From CAYMAZ01 sp964526285 (GTDB taxonomy: Bacteria > Bacteroidota > Bacteroidia > Bacteroidales > DTU049), in assembly GCA_964526285.1 (NCBI GenBank), contig CAZGIW010000060.1, positions 1-24,950 of the forward strand: a stretch of 24,950 nt of DNA. The letters run 5' to 3'. Under the pieces are notes generated by a model. It did no database searches, was not told the origin of the DNA, and saw nothing but the letters and a program-made list of their open reading frames with translations. Numbering within the stretch: position 1 is the first letter of the stretch; every line of letters starts with the position of its first letter. Below, piece after piece: positions 6,995 to 13,702 of the stretch. The position numbers and the translations under genes are program-made.

Positions 6995-8302
6995 TCATCT
7001 CAAAATTGTGTCAATTGCATAAACAGGATAAACACAAATGTTATCATATTTTGAAAAATTCTCAAGTGATGTTCTTATTCCCTCGTTTTGTTTCTTTAAT
7101 TCAAGAAATATGAAAAGACTCTGCATTTTTCCCTGAACACCTGATTTTACTTCAACAGGAAGAATTTTTGAATTTTTTTCAATTATATAGTCAACCTCTG
7201 CGTTGCTGCCTTTTTTCTCCCGATGCCAGTAATATAGTTCTGGTTTCACATTGCAAAAAAGACTTTTAACAATCTCAAGTCCCACATGTTGTTCAACAAT
7301 ACTTCCTCTGTTAATCTGTTGAATGTCTTCAGAAACGAAAAATTCTGCCAAATTCAATTTCAAACTACGCTGCAATATTCCGGTATCAAAAAAAATCATT
7401 TTAAACTTTCGTAGATTCTTCTCTGATGCCAATGGTATGCCATTGGCGGATGTATGAAAAACCTTATAGCAAAGACCTGCCATTACAAGCATCTCAAGTG
7501 CTTCTCTTTTCTGCTCATGATTACCCGTTTGTGATGATTTTCCAATATTAAACTTATTACCTGTCTGGTGTAATAATGACAGATATATGTCCTTCAGGCG
7601 TGATGTGTTTATTCTTTTTTTATATTTTACAAAATCATCTTCAAGTGAATTGATAATATCATCCAAAACTCTCTGTGATTGCAAAATATCTAATGTTTCT
7701 GAAAAAATCTTAACAGACTCTGGCATGCCTCCCACAAGCAAAAATTTGATGAACAAATCTTTTAATTGATTATGAAATACTTCATCAACAGGATTTTCAG
7801 CCGAAGCACTGTTTTTTATTTCTATCAAAGGCTCTTTGCCCATGGCCATTAAAAATTCATTGAATGACAAAGGATACATAAATAGCGAATGAATCCTTCC
7901 AACACCAAAAGAGGATATTTCGCCTAATGCAAATTCAAGCAATGACCCCGCTGCAATCACATGAAGGCCGGAACGCTTTTCATAAAAAAACCTCAATGAC
8001 TGCAATGCTTCCGGACACGACTGTATTTCATCAAAAAACAATAATGATTCTCCATCTGTAAGAGGAACATTGTAGTAAGCTGAAAGCTTCGTACAAATAA
8101 CATCAGGAGAAAGGTTGTCTTTAAAAAAATTCTTTACCTCAGGTTCCATTTCAAAGTTTACTTCAATAAAATGCTTGAAGTTTTCTCCAAGTTTACGAAC
8201 AATGAATGTTTTTCCAACTTGTCTGGCACCTCTGAGAAGCAGCGGTTTTCTGCTTTTCTCTGACTTCCAGCTAATTAAACTTTGAAATATGAGTCTTTCC
8301 AT
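6995..8302 (-). CDS. AAA family ATPase with C-terminal DUF4143 (PD-(D/E)XK-like) domain
   Basis: 435 residues. Walker A is G25-A-R-Q-V-G-K-T32, Walker B is SLLFFDEIQ near 85-93, and AAGSLLEFAL is the sensor-1 region. This is the archaeal-type AAA_14 ATPase architecture. The C-terminal DUF4143 region carries Glu369, Asp371 and P-V-E384-V-K386, the pattern of the restriction-nuclease fold (whether it cuts DNA is unknown). There is no signal peptide. A TATCTTTG box at 8328-8335 gives a short leader to the ATG. The gene is closely framed by same-orientation repeat arrays: the left arm ends 2 bp past the stop and the right arm begins 40 bp before the start. The single gene plus one repeat arm spans about 1.47 kb, suggesting a self-contained cargo unit. 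Its biological role is not established. Confidence 0.92.
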   Translation of the reverse strand: MERLIFQSLISWKSEKSRKPLLLRGARQVGKTFIVRKLGENFKHFIEVNFEMEPEVKNFFKDNLSPDVICTKLSAYYNVPLTDGESLLFFDEIQSCPEALQSLRFFYEKRSGLHVIAAGSLLEFALGEISSFGVGRIHSLFMYPLSFNEFLMAMGKEPLIEIKNSASAENPVDEVFHNQLKDLFIKFLLVGGMPESVKIFSETLDILQSQRVLDDIINSLEDDFVKYKKRINTSRLKDIYLSLLHQTGNKFNIGKSSQTGNHEQKREALEMLVMAGLCYKVFHTSANGIPLASEKNLRKFKMIFFDTGILQRSLKLNLAEFFVSEDIQQINRGSIVEQHVGLEIVKSLFCNVKPELYYWHREKKGSNAEVDYIIEKNSKILPVEVKSGVQGKMQSLFIFLELKKQNEGIRTSLENFSKYDNICVYPVYAIDTILR

Positions 8303-8327
8303 GATTTATTTATTTTTGGATTTTTTG

Positions 8328-8335
8328 CAAAGATA
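8328..8335 (-). promoter_or_regulatory. -7 promoter box (TATCTTTG) of the AAA ATPase gene
   Basis: Exact TAnnTTTG match, 25 bp upstream of the start codon. The matching -33 region would fall inside the first unit of the right repeat arm (8343-8363), so the repeats may be part of the promoter. Confidence 0.55.
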
Positions 8336-8342
8336 ATACTTT

Positions 8343-8458
8343 TGTCGGAAAGTCAGGGCATGAATTGCAAAAAGCTGTCGGAAAGTCAGGGCATGATTCA
8401 TAAATTCCTGTCGGAAAGTCGGGGCATGAATTGCAAAAAGCTGTCGGAAAGTCAGGGC
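8343..8458. repeat. 33-bp-period repeat array, right arm (4 units)
   Basis: Units begin at 8343, 8376, 8409 and 8442; the last is cut short after TGTCGGAAAGTCAGGGC. Spacers are ATTGCAAAAAGC, TTCATAAATTCC and ATTGCAAAAAGC, i.e. the same two spacers as in the left arm. The plus-strand frame across it is open and reads L-S-E-S-Q/R-G-M repeats, but this is a by-product of the 33-bp period. Confidence 0.9.
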
Positions 8459-8629
8459 GAAATAGTGAAATTGCAGCTTATCAACAGTATTTTTCTTCTT
8501 TTATCAAAATGTGAGATCGTTTGGGTCAGGTTATTTCTCCGGAGGATAAAGACAAAATTAGACAGAGAGGTTTGTATCCTCATTAATGATTAGATTTTTG
8601 TCGGACATTCATTATTATAAGAGCTTCCA

Positions 8630-8788
8630 TAGCCCGTCAGGGCTTCAATGTCAATAAAAAATATCGAAAAGAGAAACATTTTGTCCGTTAGGACATTAAC
8701 CATAAGAGCTCTTTTCTATGTTAATCCACTACGTGGAAATTATACACCTAAATGCCTGGATCTATTGACATTGAAGCCCTACGGGCTA
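8630..8788. repeat. 159-bp inverted-repeat-bounded noncoding element
   Basis: The right end 8763-8788 (containing GAAGCCCTACGGGCT) is the reverse complement of 8630-8656 apart from a single-base indel. Each end can itself fold (AGCCC, 3-4 nt loop, GGGCT). Inside are TGTCC-GTTA-GGACA and the palindrome AAGAGCTCTT. It resembles a non-autonomous REP/MITE-type element and contains no convincing gene. Confidence 0.6.
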
Positions 8789-8896
8789 AGTGTGTATGAA
8801 AAAGTTTTTATTAATTTTTTACTTGTCCCATTATTTATCACACGCTAAAACAAAAGCCGTGAATATCTTCAAAAATACAACTAAAGTTGTGTTTGT

Positions 8897-9145
8897 TTTT
8901 GTTCCTGCACAATATACTTTGTCACGAGGCTGTATCAAAACCAACATCTACCGGAAATTATTATTGCCCCAACTTTAGGGTGTGCGCTGATTTTCAGCGA
9001 CTTACTCCCTTTAGGGAAGGGGCAAATAAGTCGGTGAAAATCAAAAAATGGGCGTTTTGATACAGCCTCAAATTAGTGATAAATTGCCCTTAGTGTCAAA
9101 ACTTTGTCGCATAGTGATAAATTGAACTTCGAGGTTAAAAAAAAA
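8897..9145. repeat. Dispersed repeat, copy 2, interrupted by a MITE-like element
   Basis: It is the counterpart of 1544-1660. The left part 8897-8925 and right part 9070-9143 are nearly identical to copy 1, with a 144-bp insertion between them. It lies downstream of the AlkD-like gene, as copy 1 lies downstream of the lipoprotein gene. Confidence 0.75.
8926..9069. mobile_element. 144-bp MITE-like element with perfect 15-bp terminal inverted repeats
   Basis: The ends are GAGGCTGTATCAAAA (8926-8940) and its exact reverse complement (9055-9069). Inside, GATTTTCAGCGACTTA and TAAGTCGGTGAAAATC form a second inverted pair with one mismatch, and CGCTG-ATTTT-CAGCG forms a hairpin. There is no coding capacity, so it is non-autonomous. 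Similar GAGGCTGT.TCAAAA ends occur, as I recall, on Bacteroidota insertion sequences. Comparison with copy 1 shows that the element replaces a 13-bp palindrome; no target duplication is visible. Confidence 0.8.
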
Positions 9146-9181
9146 CGAAATGTTAACAGGGTAGAACGTGAAATTTACCCC

Positions 9182-9895
9182 TCACTTCTCCTTCCTGAAA
9201 TTCACCCGGTATTCCTTGTCCATCTTTTCGCAAGCATATTGAAAGATGAGACGGGGTGCTGTGTTTTTATGTTTGGTAAGAAATTCTTCCGTTTGTGCCG
9301 GAAAGAGTTTCCATGCCTCGCGCAGAAACCAACCTGTGCCCTGATGCACTTCCCTCACCGGATCAATCATAAGAGGCTCAATCATCTGAAACAGGTGCTT
9401 TGGCGTTTCTGCTTTCTTCAACGACTTGATGTAGGTAACTGGTACGCATCTTCGCTGAAAACTATACGGTGAGCTGAGCCACACAACAAAATCTTCTTCT
9501 GTGGCATGACCACCTGCGATGATATTTGGGAGTATCCACATGGCCAGGGTGTCGGCATGTGCCCAGTTTGTTATGCCCTTTTCGAAAAAACCGGCTATGC
9601 TGTTAAGCAGTGCAGGGGTGTATTGTTTTTTCATTCCATTGATCATGAGCAATCCAAAAGAAGTTTCTTCATATTTGCCACTTTTCATGAGCAGGGGCAT
9701 GGCATCGAGTACTATGCTGAGATTGATGTCAGGAGTTTTGAGCAATTGCTTTGTCATGTCGTTCATCAGTGTTTGGCTGAGTCCCCATGCATTGTATCCG
9801 TCTTTGAAATAGCGCGAATATTTTTCAACATTGGCCGCATTGGCATTTTTTTGACAATAGTCAGAAATGATTGCATGAAGTTGTTGTGGTGTCAT
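9182..9895 (-). CDS. DNA alkylation repair protein, AlkD-like
   Basis: 237 residues, the usual length for the family. Helical HEAT-like repeats run throughout. Recognisable family segments are YFKDGYNAWGLS near the start, the NWAHADTLAMWILPNI stretch in the middle, SPYSFQRRCVPVTYIKSLK, and the HQGTGWFLREAWKLFP stretch containing Trp and Arg positions typical of AlkC/AlkD-type proteins. These proteins act as DNA glycosylases removing positively charged alkylated bases such as 3- and 7-methylpurines. The protein is cytoplasmic. The start lies 28 bp after the hipT stop, so it may be the last gene of the hipBST operon; no separate promoter box was evident in that gap. Confidence 0.85.
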   Translation of the reverse strand: MTPQQLHAIISDYCQKNANAANVEKYSRYFKDGYNAWGLSQTLMNDMTKQLLKTPDINLSIVLDAMPLLMKSGKYEETSFGLLMINGMKKQYTPALLNSIAGFFEKGITNWAHADTLAMWILPNIIAGGHATEEDFVVWLSSPYSFQRRCVPVTYIKSLKKAETPKHLFQMIEPLMIDPVREVHQGTGWFLREAWKLFPAQTEEFLTKHKNTAPRLIFQYACEKMDKEYRVNFRKEK

Positions 9896-9923
9896 GGATG
9901 TGATTTTTTTGAATGGGCAATTT

Positions 9924-10910
9924 CTATGTTTTTTGAAGCGTCTTCAAACGTTTGTTGTACAGTTGTTTGTAATTTCTTTTTGTGGTTTCATTGAGAAAAG
10001 ATGCAGTTATAAAGGAATATACTTGTTCTGTTTTTGACAACATGGTTTTCATTGTTTCGTCAAATGTCTTGTCATTAATTTCAGCCATTTTAGCCAATAT
10101 AGCAAATTGTTTGCTGATTTTGCCTCCTGATATTTGCGGAGGCAGCAATCCTTGCTCCAAAGCAAACTCACTATCATTGATGTGGATACGACTATTCAGT
10201 AAGTCATACGCAGGACTCAACCGGGAATCTCCCATTGGTGTTTCAATGAGCGAAAAGTTTTTGAAATGGGCATCTCCGTTTGAAAACAAATAGTTAAAAA
10301 TCAGAACCTTAAGTAATTTGGGAGCCTCGGTTTTGTAAAGAGGCAAATGGGCTTGCATGAGTCTGAATAATTCAAGATAATTACCTGCATACTTGAAATT
10401 GGATCCGTGTGTTTGGGGTGTTCTTCCTGCAAGCGAAGCAAAATCCTCCTGTGCTGCTTTGTTGCCATCTTCTCTCATATCAAAACGTTTTGTAATGTAT
10501 GCAGGAGTTCCGTCTTTGAAAAAAATCAAAGCATTTTCAGCTGTTTCAATGCCAAAAACCTGTCTTGCAATCTGCATGGTGAGATGTTCGTTTGCCGGCA
10601 TTTGGTTTGATTTGTTGCCCGACCCTGGGACAGGCTTGAGGATGTGGGAGCCTCGCTCACCTTTCTGTGCAAGCCTGAGTTTATTCTTTTCAAGCACAAG
10701 AGAGTATTTTTCCTGAACTCCAGAAATGGAAATGTATTTTCTGCTTTGCTCATACTGTTCAATAATTTCCTGTGTTTTTTCAGGTGATGCAAATGACAGA
10801 ATATGATTTACCGATTTTCCATCAAATACACGTTTTAAACACGTTTTGCTGTAGGAATGAAATCCATGAGCGAGAGTGCCTGGGCAAGAATGTATTTGTA
10901 TTGCACTCAT
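9924..10910 (-). CDS. hipT: HipT toxin kinase (HipA C-terminal domain)
   Basis: 328 residues corresponding to the kinase core of HipA without its N-subdomain 1. The Gly-rich loop carries S61-I-S63 (YISISGVQEKYSL), the double-serine autophosphorylation motif described for E. coli HipT. Lys92 (HILKP) is the likely ATP-binding lysine. Asp213 and Asn218 in NGDAHFKN form the catalytic loop, and Asp236 in SPAYDLL is the metal-binding residue; the 213/236 spacing equals the 210/233 pair I recall for HipT. HipT of enteropathogenic E. coli phosphorylates tryptophanyl-tRNA synthetase; the target here is unknown. The start overlaps the hipS stop by 4 bp (ATGA). All catalytic residues are intact, so the toxin should be active. 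Confidence 0.88.
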   Translation of the reverse strand: MSAIQIHSCPGTLAHGFHSYSKTCLKRVFDGKSVNHILSFASPEKTQEIIEQYEQSRKYISISGVQEKYSLVLEKNKLRLAQKGERGSHILKPVPGSGNKSNQMPANEHLTMQIARQVFGIETAENALIFFKDGTPAYITKRFDMREDGNKAAQEDFASLAGRTPQTHGSNFKYAGNYLELFRLMQAHLPLYKTEAPKLLKVLIFNYLFSNGDAHFKNFSLIETPMGDSRLSPAYDLLNSRIHINDSEFALEQGLLPPQISGGKISKQFAILAKMAEINDKTFDETMKTMLSKTEQVYSFITASFLNETTKRNYKQLYNKRLKTLQKT

Positions 10911-11236
10911 ATTTCCTCTTGTTTAACTATTTTTACTGCCCCAATACTGTCATACATGGCTGTAGCCAAAAGCAAACCAAAATCGTCTTCCATGTCAATG
11001 CGGTTCTGTTTGCAAACAGCGTCTTTGTTGGAGCCTTCAGGAAGCATGTTGTAAAAAAAAGGAAACAAAGATTGTGAATGAAATTCTTGTTGCTCCTTTG
11101 GAAAAGTATGGCTGATAGCAGGCTTTGCAATGTCAGCCACCCAGTTGTCATTGTAACGGAAAGTAAAAGAGCCATCATCATGCTGTGTGATGACACCTGC
11201 TTCTTGTTCTCTGAATAAAACTTTTGCCTTTCTCAT
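10907..11236 (-). CDS. hipS: HipS-like protein (HipA N-terminal subdomain, separate ORF)
   Basis: 109 residues matching HipA N-subdomain 1: an initial beta strand K-V-L-F, then Q-E-A-G-V-I, FRYNDNWV, the AISHTFP segment, and FFYNMLPEGSNK, the classic P-E-G loop of HipA N-termini. It ends before the kinase domain. In the HipBST systems this small protein is the antitoxin that neutralises HipT. Overlaps of 4 bp with hipB upstream and with hipT downstream show a tightly coupled operon. No frameshift relic is seen at the HipS/HipT junction: the split is a clean ATGA overlap, so this is a genuine three-gene arrangement and not a broken hipA. Confidence 0.85.
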   Translation of the reverse strand: MRKAKVLFREQEAGVITQHDDGSFTFRYNDNWVADIAKPAISHTFPKEQQEFHSQSLFPFFYNMLPEGSNKDAVCKQNRIDMEDDFGLLLATAMYDSIGAVKIVKQEEI

Positions 11237-11451
11237 TGCTTGCTATGGATTTGTTTTACTTTTAAACAAATTTCAAGACCCAACACATCTGCAATTTTGT
11301 GTAAAGTCAACATTGTTGGATTGCCTTTTCCGCTTTCAAACTGTTTGATTGTCCTTAATCCAACACCCGACAGTTGAGCCAGAGTTTCCTGTGTAATCTG
11401 CAGCGAATCTCTGCGGTCTTTTATTGTTTTTATTAACTCCTGAAAGTGCAT
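11233..11451 (-). CDS. hipB: HipB-like helix-turn-helix antitoxin/repressor
   Basis: 72 residues, an XRE/Cro-type helix-turn-helix: ITQETLAQLSGVGLRTIKQFESGKGNPTMLTL contains both HTH helices and the conserved E-S-G-K-x-N-P turn. It is the first gene of hipB-hipS-hipT and its stop overlaps the hipS start. Two copies of the palindrome GTGCA-N6-TGCTC flank its promoter, one covering its own start codon, which predicts autorepression. In HipBST, HipB mainly serves DNA binding and boosts inhibition of HipT by HipS. Upstream is the 12-kb PH-domain gene in the same direction, but hipB has its own promoter. Confidence 0.88.
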   Translation of the reverse strand: MHFQELIKTIKDRRDSLQITQETLAQLSGVGLRTIKQFESGKGNPTMLTLHKIADVLGLEICLKVKQIHSKQ

Positions 11452-11461
11452 AATAGTGCTC
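11446..11461. promoter_or_regulatory. HipB operator O1 (GTGCA-N6-TGCTC)
   Basis: GTGCATAATAGTGCTC overlaps the hipB start codon (CAT at 11449-11451). It shares both half-sites with 11507-11522. Location and symmetry fit an autoregulatory HipB site. Confidence 0.6.
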
Positions 11462-11470
11462 TTTTTGGTG

Positions 11471-11478
11471 CAAAGATA
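11471..11478 (-). promoter_or_regulatory. -7 promoter box (TATCTTTG) of hipBST
   Basis: Exact TAnnTTTG match on the minus strand, placed between the two operators. A TTTG at 11501-11504 is a possible -33 element, with a slightly long 22-bp spacing. An extra GTGCA half-site overlaps the box (11468-11472). Confidence 0.6.
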
Positions 11479-11506
11479 AACAATTTTTCATTAATAGAAA
11501 CAAAAT

Positions 11507-11522
11507 GTGCAATGTACTGCTC
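11507..11522. promoter_or_regulatory. HipB operator O2 (GTGCA-N6-TGCTC)
   Basis: GTGCAATGTACTGCTC lies just upstream of the putative -33 element. Centre-to-centre distance to O1 is 61 bp, so the two sites bracket the promoter. Confidence 0.6.
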
Positions 11523-11575
11523 TTTTTTTTACCAAATTTAGGGCAAAACAGTAAAATTATTACTGTTCTACAGCA

Positions 11576-12091
11576 TCAACTTCTTCTTTGTCTTTCTTCA
11601 ATCAGTTTCTTAATTTTTTTTGCATCGGATTTGGTAAATTTTCGAACAATAATCTCTCCCTTACCGTAGCTTTTGATAATGATATCAGTGCCCAACAAGC
11701 TAGTATCCACTTTGACTGATGAAATTTTTGAGATTGGAATGGTTGTGGTGTCAACATTAATAAGATATTTGTTGCGCTTACGGTATGTAAGAGTTTCGTT
11801 ATCAATAACAATAATATCGGGTGTCAGTATGGCTCCACCCCGGGTGATGGCAGATCTGAACACATATCTTCCTGCTTTGGCATCCACATCAATATCTTCA
11901 CCGGCTGAAAACTCTTTGCCTGAATGATCAGACATTTCAAGTTTTATTAGCAAATCAACGGTTTCTGTATCAAGGCCCAGATCTTTTCCCTTTTCAATGA
12001 GAATGGCATATTCCGAAGAACTTATTTCTCCGTCTTTTGCCATGCTAACAATCAATTCCTTGAAAATTTTTTCCTTTGATATAGATTGCAT
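11576..12091 (-). CDS. Hypothetical protein with bacterial PH-like domain
   Basis: 171 residues in two parts. Residues 1-60 are helical (ELIVSMAKDGEISSSEYAIL, then GLDTETVDLLI) and recall TerB/tellurite-resistance-type or EF-hand-like acidic segments. The rest (LTYRKRNKYLINVDTTTIPISKISSVKVD...GKGEIIVRKFTKSDAKKIKKLIEE) has the I-P-L/I-x-x-I-S-x-V strand followed by a C-terminal helix seen in bacterial PH domains that detect cell-envelope or short-RNA proteins. There is no signal peptide. It has its own TATATTTG promoter box and lies upstream of hipBST in the same direction, with 124 bp between. The function is unknown. Confidence 0.6.
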   Translation of the reverse strand: MQSISKEKIFKELIVSMAKDGEISSSEYAILIEKGKDLGLDTETVDLLIKLEMSDHSGKEFSAGEDIDVDAKAGRYVFRSAITRGGAILTPDIIVIDNETLTYRKRNKYLINVDTTTIPISKISSVKVDTSLLGTDIIIKSYGKGEIIVRKFTKSDAKKIKKLIEERQRRS

Positions 12092-12108
12092 TGAAATATA
12101 TTCTTCAG

Positions 12109-12116
12109 CAAATATA
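12109..12116 (-). promoter_or_regulatory. -7 promoter box (TATATTTG)
   Basis: Exact TAnnTTTG match 17 bp upstream of the PH-domain gene start. Confidence 0.5.
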
Positions 12117-12126
12117 CAAAAAAACT

Positions 12127-12480
12127 CTATCGCCCATTCAAGACGATCTCAAAAACAAACCTGCTGGATAGTTTTTGTTTGTTGCCGGTAAACCATGAGA
12201 GACTGGCCTCAATGCCTTCAAGTTCATTGCTAAAGGTTCTGCCTGCAGAAATTCCGTAACTTTTGCCTTCTCCCAAAGAAAATGATTTATAATTATATGT
12301 GTAGCTATAAATTGTTGTATCAACCGACCAGATAATATTCTCATCAACGGTTGTGTAATAATCCGGAAATGCCTGAAAGGCATTCTGGTAAAATGGTTTG
12401 AGATAATAAGACTGCGGATAAACACTAAGAGACACACAACAAACAATTGACATCATGTAAATAAACTTTTTCATAGGCAT
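12127..12480 (-). CDS. Short exported hypothetical protein
   Basis: 117 residues with a signal peptide (KKFIYMMSIVCCVSLSVYPQ) and a mature region rich in Tyr and Ser (YYTTVDENIIW, SYTYNYKSFSLGEGKSYGISAGRTF, LEGIEASLSWFTGNKQKL). The alternating aromatic/polar pattern and the final SSRFVFEIVLNG are beta-strand-like, as in outer-membrane barrel proteins, but the protein is too short for a full barrel. It may be a truncated copy or a genuine small surface protein. I do not recognise a family. The ATG at codon 3 is an alternative start. Confidence 0.5.
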   Translation of the reverse strand: MPMKKFIYMMSIVCCVSLSVYPQSYYLKPFYQNAFQAFPDYYTTVDENIIWSVDTTIYSYTYNYKSFSLGEGKSYGISAGRTFSNELEGIEASLSWFTGNKQKLSSRFVFEIVLNGR

Positions 12481-12558
12481 TTATTAAGTTTCGTTTATTA
12501 TCAAATATCATGCCTATGTCTGTTAATATTTAACATTATTTTTGGTTGGAATTTTTTA

Positions 12559-12566
12559 TAATTTTG
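12559..12566 (+). promoter_or_regulatory. -7 promoter box (TAATTTTG)
   Basis: Exact TAnnTTTG match 14 bp upstream of the DUF3078 ATG at 12581. It supports that ATG over the earlier in-frame TTG at 12542. Confidence 0.5.
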
Positions 12567-12580
12567 CAAAAAAATTTACA

Positions 12581-13570
12581 ATGAAAAAAACAGCAATTAT
12601 TTTTATAGCTATTGTAATTTCAATAGTCCAGGCATTGAGTGCACAGGTTACAGAACCTGAAAAAAAACTACGGGAACAAAAGAAAGACACCCTTGTTGGT
12701 TGGAAAACAGGAGGCATGATTTCTTTGAATTTTTCACAAACATCATTAACAAACTGGGCTGCAGGGGGACAAAACAGTATTGCCGGCAACGGCCTGGTGA
12801 GTCTCTTTGCCAACTACAAAAAGAAAAAAATGTTTTGGGCTAATTCACTTGATTTGGGATATGGGATGCTGAGACAGGGAAAGGATGATGTGAGAAAAAC
12901 AGATGATAAAATTGACCTGTTCTCTAAATATGGCCGTGAAGCTTCTGGCAACTGGTTTTTTGCAGGTTTGTTTAGCTTTAAAACTCAAATGACACCCGGA
13001 TACAATTATCCCAATGACTCAATAATTATTTCTGATCTGCTGGCTCCCGCCTATGCTTTGTTTGCCGTTGGGATGGACTATAAACCAACTGACAATCTCA
13101 ATTTGTTTATCTCTCCCCTCACCGGCAAGTTTACTTATGTTAACAGTGAAATTCTTGCCAACGAAGGTGCCTTTGGTGTGACCCCTGCCGAGTATGATGA
13201 CCTGGGCACACTCATAAAAAAAGGAAGTAAAACCAGAGCCGAAGTCGGTGGGTATGTGAGATTTTCCTATAAAAAAGAATTGTTTGAGAATGTTACTGTT
13301 GACAACAAACTTGATTTGTTTTCCAATTATCTGAACAATCCACAAAACATTGATATCAACTGGGAAGTATTGATTTCCCTGAAAGTAAACAAATTTATCA
13401 CTGCAACTATCTCAACACATCTGATTTATGATGACGATATCATGATTGAAGTTGATACAAACGGAGACGGAACACCAGACCGAAAAGGACCCAGAACCCA
13501 GTTTAAGGAAGTATTTGCCATTGGTTTTTCCTATAAATTCAGCAAATTGCCACAGACCAAAGTTGAATAA
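12581..13570 (+). CDS. DUF3078 domain-containing exported protein
   Basis: 329 residues from the ATG at 12581, which begins a clean signal peptide (MKKTAIIFIAIVISIVQALSAQ). The mature protein is DUF3078-like: W-K-T-G-G-x-x-x-L-N-F-S-Q-T-S-L-T-N-W-A-A-G-G-Q-N-S, then alternating strands such as LDLGYGMLRQG, then a LFSKYGREASGNWFFAG segment and YALFAVGMDYKP. It ends in strands AIGFSYKFSKL, typical of an outer-membrane beta-barrel. This family is Bacteroidota-specific with no assigned biochemical role. It stands alone, divergent from the short exported gene at 12127-12480. The family call is confident; the function is unknown. Confidence 0.88.
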   Translation: MKKTAIIFIAIVISIVQALSAQVTEPEKKLREQKKDTLVGWKTGGMISLNFSQTSLTNWAAGGQNSIAGNGLVSLFANYKKKKMFWANSLDLGYGMLRQGKDDVRKTDDKIDLFSKYGREASGNWFFAGLFSFKTQMTPGYNYPNDSIIISDLLAPAYALFAVGMDYKPTDNLNLFISPLTGKFTYVNSEILANEGAFGVTPAEYDDLGTLIKKGSKTRAEVGGYVRFSYKKELFENVTVDNKLDLFSNYLNNPQNIDINWEVLISLKVNKFITATISTHLIYDDDIMIEVDTNGDGTPDRKGPRTQFKEVFAIGFSYKFSKLPQTKVE

Positions 13571-13639
13571 ACCCACAGATATTACATTCTGTTGAGTCTC
13601 TTTTCTAAAATTTTTTTATTCCTGATTTCTGATAATTAG

Positions 13640-13647
13640 TACATTTG
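13640..13647 (+). promoter_or_regulatory. -7 promoter box (TACATTTG)
   Basis: Exact TAnnTTTG match, leaving a leader of about 50 nt before the S8 peptidase ATG. Confidence 0.4.
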
Positions 13648-13702
13648 TAATTCATTAAGTGTGTATAATTTTTTTTTTGATTTCTCATAAATAAACCTCA
13701 AC

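Noticed and set aside
6906..8458. CRISPR array
   Set aside because: The spacing is regular but spacers are only 12 bp, just two spacer sequences alternate, and no cas gene is nearby.
8282..8593. Plus-strand ORF with L-S-E-S-Q-G-M repeats
   Set aside because: It is the translation of the 33-bp array, overlaps the start of the ATPase gene on the other strand, and has no independent coding signal; the period of 33 keeps any frame open.
8648..8978. Two short plus-strand ORFs between the ATPase array and the AlkD-like gene
   Set aside because: They overlap inverted-repeat elements and the MITE-like unit and show no protein-like composition.
9104..9994. Plus-strand ORFs opposite the AlkD-like and HipT genes
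   Set aside because: They are antisense shadows of well-supported genes, with cysteine- and phenylalanine-rich translations and no homology features.
9924..11236. A single hipA gene broken by a frameshift
   Set aside because: The junction is a clean ATGA overlap, both proteins are complete, and HipT has the S-I-S loop of the tripartite class, so HipBST is the simpler reading.
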